DNA of 10,435 nucleotides from NCBI GenBank assembly GCA_002733915.1, contig NVXN01000001.1:426796-437230 (forward strand). The letters are read 5' to 3'. This document shows, piece by piece, positions 1 through 8,241 of this stretch. A program made the position numbers and the translations under genes. How positions within the stretch are numbered: the stretch's first letter is position 1; every line of letters starts with the position of its first letter. This DNA comes from Aequorivita sp. Its GTDB lineage: Bacteria; Bacteroidota; Bacteroidia; Flavobacteriales; Flavobacteriaceae. The notes beneath the pieces are model-generated. The model saw only the letters and a program-made list of their open reading frames with translations. It had not been told where the DNA came from and searched no databases.

Positions 1-191
1 AATATAGCAAACACACTAACCTTTGTAAAATGATATTTATCACATAATAGAATATATTTAAGATAATTTACTCTGTAATACTAAAAAATAATTTTTCTCT
101 TTACATTATTTTAAAAATTTGTCAACTTTTTGCTGTTAATAAATTTTTACTAAACTGATTTGCAATATATTAACAATTGATTATTGACAAC

Positions 192-256
192 TTTAAATTT
201 TAAATTTTAAATCAGGATTACTATTTCATTATATTTACCTACTTTAAATTTCAAAT
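192..256. repeat. AT-rich heptamer repeats upstream of nrdJ
   Basis: Three perfect tandem copies of TTTAAAT occupy 192-212. After about 30 bases a degenerate pair, TTTAAAT then TTCAAAT, occupies 243-256, 30 bases before the nrdJ start. The repeats are directly visible. Their role is unknown: they may be slippage-prone simple sequence or part of the nrdJ control region. The rest of 1-285 is very AT-rich, and I see no gene, tRNA or cobalamin riboswitch in it. Confidence 0.75.
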
Positions 257-285
257 TCAAAACAATCCAAAATTCATTTCAGAAT

Positions 286-2838
286 ATGCAAATAAAAACA
301 TCCATCCCCGCCCCCAAAACTTATACACAGGATGAAGCTTTCAATGCTTCTGTAGAATATTTTAAAGGTGATGATCTTGCCGCCCGTGTTTGGGTGAACA
401 AGTATGCTCTGAAAGATTCTGACGGCAATATTTATGAAAAAACGCCGAATGATATGCACCGTCGTATCGCCAAAGAAATTGCCCGCATTGAACAACGTTA
501 TGCCAATCCCATGAGTGAAGATGAGATTTTTGAAGCGATAAAGGATTTTAAATACATCGTTCCACAAGGTAGTCCAATGGCGGGAATTGGCAATCCGTAT
601 CAAGTGGGTTCCCTTTCAAATTGTTTCGTAATTGGCAACGAAGGCGATTCCGATTCTTACGGCGGCATTATGAAAATTGACCAAGAACAGGTACAATTGA
701 TGAAACGTCGCGGCGGCGTGGGCCATGATCTTTCCCATATTCGACCAAAAGGTTCACCTGTGAAAAATTCAGCTTTGACCTCAACCGGGATTGTTCCTTT
801 TATGGAGCGTTATTCAAATTCAACTCGCGAAGTTGCGCAGGATGGGCGTCGTGGTGCCCTCATGCTTTCCGTTTCTATAAATCACCCAGATTCTGAAGAT
901 TTTATCGATGCAAAAATGGAGCAGGGAAAAGTTACGGGCGCCAATGTTTCCGTGCGTATGGATGATAGTTTTATGCAAGCAGTGAGAGATGGAAAAAACT
1001 ACACACAGAAATATCCAATTTTTAGCGAAAGCCCAAAGTTTTCAAAGGAAATTGAAGCTGGAAAACTTTGGAAAAAAATAGTGCACAACGCTTGGAAATC
1101 TGCCGAGCCAGGCATTCTTTTTTGGGATACAATTATAAATGAGTCCGTGCCGGATTGCTATGCAGATTTGGGTTACAAAACAGTTTCCACAAACCCTTGC
1201 GGTGAAATCCCGCTCTGTCCTTACGATTCCTGCCGTTTGTTAGCGATAAATCTGTTTTCTTATGTAGAAAATCCGTTTACCGATAAAGCTGAATTCAATT
1301 TTGAACTTTTCAAAAAACATATCGGTATCGCCCAAAAAATAATGGACGATATTATTGATTTGGAATTGGAAAAAGTAGACGCGATTATCGCAAAAATTGA
1401 CGCCGATCCACAAAGTGATGAAGTAAAAGCAGTGGAAAGAAATCTGTGGAAAAATATTCAGAGAAAAGCTGAAGAAGGCCGAAGAACGGGAATTGGAATC
1501 ACCGCGGAAGGCGACATGCTCGCCGCTTTGGGAATAAAGTACGGCAGCAAGGAAGGCAATGATTTTTCAGTTAAAATCCATAAAAATCTGGCAATTGAAA
1601 CGTATCGTGCATCGGTTTATGCCGCAAAGGAAAGAGGCGCTTTCAAAATTTTTGATTCCGAAAGGGAAAAGGAGAATCCATTTATCCTTCGCCTAAAAGA
1701 TGCCGATGAAAAACTGTATTACGATATGCTGGAATACGGCCGCAGAAACATCGCCCTTTTAACGATTGCGCCAACGGGAACTACCAGTTTAATGACGCAA
1801 ACTTCTTCCGGAATTGAGCCTGTTTTTCTTCCGGTTTACAAGAGAAGAAGGAAAGTGAATCCAAACGATAAAAATTCCCGAGTTGACTTCGTGGATGAAG
1901 TAGGCGACAGTTGGGAGGAATACGTGGTTTTTCACCACCGTTTCAAGCAATGGATGGAAGTTAACGGCATTGCGACCAATAAAAATTACAGTCAGGAAGA
2001 ATTGAACAAAATTGTGAAGAAATCGCCGTACTACAAAGCAACTTCAAATGATGTAGATTGGCTGAGTAAAGTGCGGATGCAAGGCGCGGTGCAAAAATGG
2101 GTTGACCATTCCATTTCAGTGACCATCAATTTGCCAAATGATGCTACCGAGGAATTAGTTGGAAAACTGTATTTGGAAGCTTGGCAAGCCGGCTGTAAAG
2201 GCGTTACCGTCTATCGCGATGGTTCACGGTCGGGAGTTTTGATTTCCAACGAAGAAAAGAAAGAGGAAAGCAATGAAACGCTAACAACTTTCCCCACAAA
2301 ACGTCCGGAAACATTGGAAGCAGACGTTGTCCGTTTTCAAAATAGCAAAGACAAATGGATTGCCTTTATCGGTTTGATTGACGGAAAACCGTATGAAATT
2401 TTCACAGGTTTTGCAGATGATGAGGATGGAATTCTGATTCCACGTTGGGTGAATAATGGGGTTATAATTAAAAACCGAAACGAGGACGGAACTTCGCGTT
2501 ACGATTTTCAATATAAAAACAAAAGAGGCTACAAAACCACCATTGAAGGACTTTCGCATAAATTCAACCCAGAATTTTGGAACTATGCTAAATTAATTTC
2601 CAGTACCCTTCGCCACGGCATGCCGATAGAAAAAGCAGTGGAATTGATAAACAGCCTGCAACTTGATAGCGAAAGTATCAACACTTGGAAAAACGGGGTT
2701 GCGCGCGCCTTAAAACGCTATGTTGCCGATGGAACCGAAGCGAGAAAGCAGAAATGCGAAAACTGTAATAGTACTTCCCTTATTTACCAAGAAGGCTGTT
2801 TGACTTGCAAGGATTGCGGGTCTTCTAAGTGCGGGTAG
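286..2838 (+). CDS. nrdJ: Class II (adenosylcobalamin-dependent) ribonucleoside-diphosphate reductase
   Basis: This cytosolic enzyme reduces ribonucleotides to deoxyribonucleotides, using adenosylcobalamin to generate the active-site thiyl radical, so it needs no oxygen. The 850-residue protein has the class II layout. SNC at 111-113 supplies one reducing cysteine. NPCGE at 303-307 gives the radical triad N303, C305 and E307, and C316 is the likely partner of C113. The phosphate-binding APTGTTS segment lies at about 495-501. There is no N-terminal ATP-cone. Residues from about 676 to 780 resemble the TSCPD domain, and the C-terminus is cysteine-rich (C824, C827, C838, C841, C844, C849), fitting a redox shuttle or a zinc ribbon. 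The start at 286 leaves the conserved N-terminal region intact. The gene stands alone and ends in a strong terminator. Class assignment rests on motif order and the absence of a nearby NrdB partner; I am confident of it. Confidence 0.93.
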   Translation: MQIKTSIPAPKTYTQDEAFNASVEYFKGDDLAARVWVNKYALKDSDGNIYEKTPNDMHRRIAKEIARIEQRYANPMSEDEIFEAIKDFKYIVPQGSPMAGIGNPYQVGSLSNCFVIGNEGDSDSYGGIMKIDQEQVQLMKRRGGVGHDLSHIRPKGSPVKNSALTSTGIVPFMERYSNSTREVAQDGRRGALMLSVSINHPDSEDFIDAKMEQGKVTGANVSVRMDDSFMQAVRDGKNYTQKYPIFSESPKFSKEIEAGKLWKKIVHNAWKSAEPGILFWDTIINESVPDCYADLGYKTVSTNPCGEIPLCPYDSCRLLAINLFSYVENPFTDKAEFNFELFKKHIGIAQKIMDDIIDLELEKVDAIIAKIDADPQSDEVKAVERNLWKNIQRKAEEGRRTGIGITAEGDMLAALGIKYGSKEGNDFSVKIHKNLAIETYRASVYAAKERGAFKIFDSEREKENPFILRLKDADEKLYYDMLEYGRRNIALLTIAPTGTTSLMTQTSSGIEPVFLPVYKRRRKVNPNDKNSRVDFVDEVGDSWEEYVVFHHRFKQWMEVNGIATNKNYSQEELNKIVKKSPYYKATSNDVDWLSKVRMQGAVQKWVDHSISVTINLPNDATEELVGKLYLEAWQAGCKGVTVYRDGSRSGVLISNEEKKEESNETLTTFPTKRPETLEADVVRFQNSKDKWIAFIGLIDGKPYEIFTGFADDEDGILIPRWVNNGVIIKNRNEDGTSRYDFQYKNKRGYKTTIEGLSHKFNPEFWNYAKLISSTLRHGMPIEKAVELINSLQLDSESINTWKNGVARALKRYVADGTEARKQKCENCNSTSLIYQEGCLTCKDCGSSKCG

Positions 2839-2841
2839 AAA

Positions 2842-2887
2842 AAAGACGTAAGACTTAAGACCGCTTCGCTGAAAGACGTAAGACTAA
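2842..2887. repeat. Period-7 AGAC(G/T)TA repeat with an exact 14-base direct repeat
   Basis: Just after the nrdJ stop, AAAGACGTAAGACT occurs at 2842-2855 and again, identically, at 2872-2885, exactly 30 bases apart. Internally the patch reads as heptads: AGACGTA, AGACTTA, AGACCGC, a 9-base spacer, AGACGTA, AGACTAA. The second copy runs straight into the left arm of the terminator. I see no open reading frame or transposon ends in it. It is probably a dispersed intergenic repeat, but this window cannot show copy number. Confidence 0.8.
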
Positions 2888-2923
2888 ACCCTAAAGGTTT
2901 TCAAAAACCTTTGGGGTTTTTTT
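2886..2923 (+). terminator. Rho-independent terminator of nrdJ
   Basis: A 15-base arm at 2886-2900 pairs with 2905-2919 through a 4-base loop. The only imperfection is one G-U wobble. It is followed by an uninterrupted run of T to 2923. This is a textbook strong terminator, 48 bases after the nrdJ stop and only 14 bases before the next start codon. Confidence 0.9.
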
Positions 2924-2937
2924 ATTAAATTGTTCGA

Positions 2938-3435
2938 ATGAAAAAACAATTTTTCTCGCTTGCCCTTTGGATGTTTTTTGGGTTTGTTTTGGTGAAAGCC
3001 ATTGATTCCGTTTTAAGTTTCATTGTCTATGCTTATCTCCATTTGGGCTTTTGGCAAGAATTTTCAGTACTTTTTCTCTCATATTCAATACCTATTTTGG
3101 CTTTAGCTGTATATGCATTAACCATTTTATTTTTCATAAAACAACTTAAGCTTATAAGTATTAATTTTGACTTACAACGAGCAAAATTTCCTTTATTCCT
3201 ATATTTATCAGCGGTTGTAATAGCCATTCTATTAAATCCATTGCAGAGCAAATTTACTGGATGGTATGCAGAAACTTTTTCTTCAAGAGAAACAATTTAT
3301 AAATTTGAGGATATCCTGAGTTTATATGGAATTACCAATGCATCAACAGTTATTTGTGCTTGGGTAGCCATAATAGTTTTATCCATTTATTTTTACAGAA
3401 TTTACAAGAAAAGTGAACTAGAAATAAAACAATAA
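2938..3435 (+). CDS. Small four-helix membrane protein of unknown function
   Basis: I do not recognise a family. The 165-residue product is strongly hydrophobic, with four likely membrane helices at about 5-34, 42-68, 84-101 and 134-155. It has a KK start and a charged tail (YRIYKKSELEIKQ). The loop between helices 3 and 4, about residues 102-133, is the largest soluble part. There are no conserved cysteine, histidine or acidic clusters suggesting catalysis. The coding sequence is about 30% G+C by my count, clearly lower than nrdJ or gyrB by eye, which may mean recent acquisition or simply hydrophobic codons. The start codon lies 14 bases after the T-run of the nrdJ terminator, and I find no promoter box between them. 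The length, uninterrupted frame and matched terminator support a real gene; the function is open. Confidence 0.75.
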   Translation: MKKQFFSLALWMFFGFVLVKAIDSVLSFIVYAYLHLGFWQEFSVLFLSYSIPILALAVYALTILFFIKQLKLISINFDLQRAKFPLFLYLSAVVIAILLNPLQSKFTGWYAETFSSRETIYKFEDILSLYGITNASTVICAWVAIIVLSIYFYRIYKKSELEIKQ

Positions 3436-3459
3436 AAAGCCAGCTATTAGCCGGCTTTT
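3435..3459. terminator. Shared terminator between the convergent membrane-protein gene and mdh
   Basis: AAAAGCCAGCT at 3435-3445 faces AGCCGGCTTTT at 3449-3459 around a 3-base loop. Read on the minus strand all 11 pairs form, with one G-U wobble, and a T5 run follows, which suits mdh 25 bases downstream of its stop. Read on the plus strand the same position is an A-C mismatch, but T4 still follows. The first stem base is the last base of the plus-strand stop codon. Confidence 0.8.
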
Positions 3460-3484
3460 CAATTTTATAAATAATTCAGTTAAA

Positions 3485-4411
3485 CTATAATTCAAGCAAA
3501 TCATTAGTTTTTCTTACGCCTTCAGCGCTTTCTTTCATATGTGCTTTTTCAGCATCGTTCAATTCAAGCTCTACAATTTTTTCGATACCATTTCGGCCCA
3601 AAATAACTGGAGCACCTATACAGATATCCTTCATTCCGTATTCGCCATCAAGCATTACGGAGCAAGGAAACATTTTCTTTTGATCGCAGGCAATAGCCTG
3701 TACCAAAGCAGAAACTGCCGCACCGGGAGCGTACCAAGCGGAAGTTCCCAAAAGTTTTGTAAGCGTTGCACCACCAACTTTGGTGTCTTCCATCACTTGA
3801 TTCAATCTTTCTTCAGAAATAAATTTTGTTACAGGAACGCTGTTTCTAGTAGCCAAACGAGTTAAAGGAACCATTCCGGTATCGCTATGACCACCGATTA
3901 CCATTCCGTCCACATCACTGATTGGCGCGCCCAAGGCTTCTGCCAAACGGTATTTGAAACGTGCGCTGTCCAAAGCTCCACCCATTCCGATGACACGATT
4001 TTTGGGAAGACCTGCAGTTTTATGAACCAAATAGGCCATAGTATCCATTGGATTACTTACTACTATGATAATGGTGTTTGGAGAATGCTTTACGAGATTT
4101 GAAGAAACGTCTTTTACAATTCCTGCATTTATTCCTATCAATTCTTCACGGGTCATTCCAGGCTTACGCGGAATTCCACTTGTAATTACACAAATGTCGC
4201 TATCTGCTGTTTTTGAATAATCGTTTGTTATGCCTGTAATCTTGGTGTCAAAACCGTTTAAAGAAGCGGTCTGCATCAAATCCATCGCCTTTCCTTCGGC
4301 AAATCCTTCCTTAATGTCCAACAAAACTACTTCGCTTGCAAAATTCTTGATGGCAATGTACTCTGCGCAACTTGCGCCCACAGCACCTGCTCCTACAACT
4401 GTTACTTTCAT
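3485..4411 (-). CDS. mdh: NAD-dependent malate dehydrogenase
   Basis: This enzyme interconverts malate and oxaloacetate in the TCA cycle. The 308-residue protein is of the LDH-like MDH type. It has the Rossmann loop GAGAVG at 7-12 and an acidic residue, D32, at the end of the second strand, which favours NAD over NADP. R82 and R88 sit in the PRKPGMTR loop; arginine at 82 marks malate rather than lactate specificity. Substrate contacts N120 and R151 and the catalytic H175 in GGHSDTG complete the active site. The length is normal for the family and nothing is disrupted. It lies downstream of gyrB on the same strand but is separated by the gyrB terminator, and it has its own candidate promoter. 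No purine-rich ribosome binding site is visible, as is common in this phylum. Confidence 0.95.
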   Translation of the reverse strand: MKVTVVGAGAVGASCAEYIAIKNFASEVVLLDIKEGFAEGKAMDLMQTASLNGFDTKITGITNDYSKTADSDICVITSGIPRKPGMTREELIGINAGIVKDVSSNLVKHSPNTIIIVVSNPMDTMAYLVHKTAGLPKNRVIGMGGALDSARFKYRLAEALGAPISDVDGMVIGGHSDTGMVPLTRLATRNSVPVTKFISEERLNQVMEDTKVGGATLTKLLGTSAWYAPGAAVSALVQAIACDQKKMFPCSVMLDGEYGMKDICIGAPVILGRNGIEKIVELELNDAEKAHMKESAEGVRKTNDLLEL

Positions 4412-4503
4412 ACTAAATGTTTATGGTTATTGTTTGTAATATTTTTTCAAAAGAAAATCGAAGTGACTTTTCAATCTTTCGGAACATTCCCTGAAATGCT
4501 TCA

Positions 4504-4511
4504 CAAAAGTA
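4504..4511 (-). promoter_or_regulatory. Candidate -7 box of the mdh promoter
   Basis: On the minus strand this reads TACTTTTG, a perfect match to the Bacteroidota -7 consensus TAnnTTTG, and would give a leader of roughly 85 bases before mdh. No TTG occurs at the usual 19-base spacing (CAT is found there), so the call rests on the -7 box and on its position downstream of the gyrB terminator. Confidence 0.4.
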
Positions 4512-4553
4512 CCAATATCTACTTAAAATTATGATAACAAAGGGTTAAAAACT

Positions 4554-4590
4554 AAAAAGCCCATTCCTTATTTTTGAGAAATGGGCTTTT
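4554..4590 (-). terminator. Rho-independent terminator of gyrB
   Basis: AAAAGCCCATT at 4555-4565 and AATGGGCTTTT at 4580-4590 form a perfect 11-base stem with a 14-base loop. On the minus strand it is followed by a T-rich run. It begins 20 bases after the gyrB stop and separates gyrB from mdh. Confidence 0.88.
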
Positions 4591-4609
4591 CAGATTTATT
4601 GATATTTCG

Positions 4610-6646
<2,037 letters not shown>

Positions 6647-6707
6647 TTATTAACAAATTACTGTGAAAAAAAATGGTATTTCCGAAGTTTGTGTTTCTTT
6701 TTAAAAT

Positions 6708-6735
6708 TTGCTGTAATAGCTGTGCACTATTTTCG
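6708..6735 (+). promoter_or_regulatory. Weak candidate promoter of the DUF2911 gene
   Basis: TTG at 6708-6710 is followed after 17 bases by TATTTTCG at 6728-6735, seven of eight positions matching TAnnTTTG. It would give a leader of about 105 bases. It is the best match I found in this region, but neither box nor spacing is ideal. Confidence 0.25.
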
Positions 6736-6848
6736 GTAAATTGAACGTTTTAGGATTGTTTATTAATAAATTTTTAAGTCTTGCTTAAACTTTTCTTTTA
6801 AATAATCGTCTTAATTTTAGAATATCAAAAATCTCTAAAAACAACTCT

Positions 6849-7391
6849 ATGAAAAAAATATTTTTTTTAGCATTTTTAATTATTTCTGCATTTACCTTAC
6901 AAAATGCCCAAGCGCAAAGTTTTCCACAGATGGATGCTTCGCCTATGGATTTAGTGATGGCTCGCCCAGATAAAAACAGCCCACCGTTGGCAAGGGTAAT
7001 TTACAGTCGCCCACAAAAAAAGGGACGCGATATTTTTGGTGATTTGGTGCCGTACGGCGAAGTGTGGAGAACTGGCGCCAATGAGGCAACCGAACTCACA
7101 ATTTACACACCTTTAAAATTTGGAAAAACAATTTTAAACCCGGGGACTTATACTCTGTACACCATTCCAAACGAAGATAACTGGACGGTCATTATCAATA
7201 GCGATACCAATGTTTGGGGCGCTTATAGCTATAAAAAAGAAAAAGATATAGCTAGAATGGTGGTTCCCGTTAAAGACGCTGCTGCGCCGATAGAATCACT
7301 TTCAATGATTTTTAGACCAGAAAACAATGGAACTACGCTTTTAATTGGCTGGGACAACGAGTATGTTGAAATTCCATTTAAAAAAGCCTGA
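6849..7391 (+). CDS. Secreted DUF2911 domain protein
   Basis: The product is 180 residues with a clear Sec signal peptide: KK at 2-3, a hydrophobic core at about 4-18 and a probable cleavage after A22 in the NAQA-QS segment. No cysteine follows it, so it should be a soluble periplasmic or exported protein. The mature part matches DUF2911, a family common in Bacteroidota. The family hallmarks are RDIFGDLVPYGEVWRTGANE (60-79), a TPLKFG stretch near 87-92, PGTYTLYTIP (98-107) and a late GWDNEYVEIPF segment. The molecular function of DUF2911 is not established to my knowledge; no catalytic site is evident. It is a single-gene unit, divergent from gyrB and ending in a strong terminator that it shares space with opposite queE. 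Confidence 0.88.
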   Translation: MKKIFFLAFLIISAFTLQNAQAQSFPQMDASPMDLVMARPDKNSPPLARVIYSRPQKKGRDIFGDLVPYGEVWRTGANEATELTIYTPLKFGKTILNPGTYTLYTIPNEDNWTVIINSDTNVWGAYSYKKEKDIARMVVPVKDAAAPIESLSMIFRPENNGTTLLIGWDNEYVEIPFKKA

Positions 7392-7416
7392 CGAATTTTT
7401 AAAATAAAATTTGAAG

Positions 7417-7456
7417 CACCAAATTCCCAGAGAAACATTGGAATTTGGTGTTTTTT
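7417..7456 (+). terminator. Rho-independent terminator of the DUF2911 gene
   Basis: CACCAAATTCC at 7417-7427 and GGAATTTGGTG at 7440-7450 form a perfect 11-base stem with a 12-base loop, followed by T6 at 7451-7456. On the minus strand no clean T-run follows, so it serves the plus-strand gene best, though it may also slow transcription from queE. Confidence 0.9.
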
Positions 7457-7467
7457 ATTTGATATTT

Positions 7468-8097
7468 TTAAGGGATATTTAAATATTTATGGGTTTGTAG
7501 CGAAACCTTCCATTTTGGGTTTTGCATCACGTAATCCACAATTAGCGGACTCATCTTTTCACGTTTGCTCCATTCTGGCTGCAAATAAAGAATACAATCT
7601 GGGCCTACTTTGGCAGCTTGTTCTTCCGCAAAACGGAAATCATCTTTGTTGAAAACAATTACTTTCAATTCATCTGCAGCTTTATAAACTTCTTCGGTGG
7701 GGAGTTTCATTTTTTTTGGCGAAAGGCAAATCCAATCCCATATTCCCGTCAGTTTATAAGCACCAGAGGTTTCAATATGTGTCTGCATTCCCTTTCCTTT
7801 CAACATTTCAGTCAAGGGGGCCATATCCCAAGTAAGGGGTTCGCCTCCTGTGATTACAATAGTTTTTGAATATTTTGCGGCATTTTCAACAATTGCTTCA
7901 ATGGCGGTTGGCGGGTGCAGTTCCGCATTCCAGCTTTCCTTTACATCACACCAATGGCAACCCACATCACAACCGCCGACGCGTATAAAATATGCTGCGG
8001 TTCCTTTATGAAATCCTTCTCCTTGAATGGTATAAAACTCTTCCATCAAGGGAAGCATTACTCCTTTATCCACTAATTGCTGTACTTCTTTTTTCAT
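7468..8097 (-). CDS. queE: 7-carboxy-7-deazaguanine synthase
   Basis: This radical SAM enzyme converts 6-carboxy-5,6,7,8-tetrahydropterin to 7-carboxy-7-deazaguanine, the step that builds the deazapurine core for queuosine in tRNA. The 209-residue protein carries the substrate loop FYTIQGEG at 21-28, the iron-sulfur motif C43-x3-C47-x2-C50, the SAM-binding GGEP at 84-87 and the family ending SLQTHKYLNIP at 199-209. The size is usual for the short form. The start at 8097 is preferred over M14 because residues 1-13 resemble the family's N-terminus. No queC, queD or queF lies nearby, so the pathway must be completed elsewhere. Archaeosine-like or DNA deazaguanine (Dpd) use is possible in principle, but there are no such genes here. 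Confidence 0.93.
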   Translation of the reverse strand: MKKEVQQLVDKGVMLPLMEEFYTIQGEGFHKGTAAYFIRVGGCDVGCHWCDVKESWNAELHPPTAIEAIVENAAKYSKTIVITGGEPLTWDMAPLTEMLKGKGMQTHIETSGAYKLTGIWDWICLSPKKMKLPTEEVYKAADELKVIVFNKDDFRFAEEQAAKVGPDCILYLQPEWSKREKMSPLIVDYVMQNPKWKVSLQTHKYLNIP

Positions 8098-8102
8098 CGG
8101 TG

Positions 8103-8110
8103 CAAAATTA
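8103..8110 (-). promoter_or_regulatory. Candidate -7 box of the queE promoter
   Basis: On the minus strand this reads TAATTTTG, a perfect TAnnTTTG match, ending only 5 bases before the queE ATG. The usual distance from box to transcription start would put the start at or next to the initiation codon, implying a leaderless or nearly leaderless message. No TTG lies at the expected -33 spacing. Confidence 0.4.
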
Positions 8111-8218
8111 CTTGAATTGTAGCTGAAAACGACAGTAATTTTAAAGCAAATTGAAAATAAAATGTTTTGCTAATTGGGAAATTAATACTTTAAAAAAATT
8201 AGTGGCCTTATAATTTGT

Positions 8219-8226
8219 TACTTTTG
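8219..8226 (+). promoter_or_regulatory. Candidate -7 box for the DUF853 ATPase-lipoprotein operon
   Basis: TACTTTTG matches TAnnTTTG perfectly and lies 15 bases before the ATPase start codon, implying a very short leader. There is no recognisable -33 TTG at 19 bases. Confidence 0.45.
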
Positions 8227-8241
8227 AATAAATTTTAAAAG

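Noticed and set aside
230..237. nrdJ promoter box TATATTTA
   Set aside because: It matches seven of eight -7 positions but has no convincing -33 partner, and such words are common in this A/T-rich stretch.
1..285. Cobalamin riboswitch before the B12-dependent reductase
   Set aside because: No B12-box-like GC-rich conserved core is visible; the region is almost entirely A/T and too short for a full cobalamin riboswitch plus expression platform.
274..603. Open frame of 109 codons antisense to the start of nrdJ
   Set aside because: It overlaps conserved nrdJ codons and has no recognisable protein features; other antisense frames in mdh, queE and the ATPase were rejected for the same reason.
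2842..2887. CRISPR array
   Set aside because: There are only two copies of a 14-base unit with internal period-7 structure, no spacers of regular length and no cas genes.
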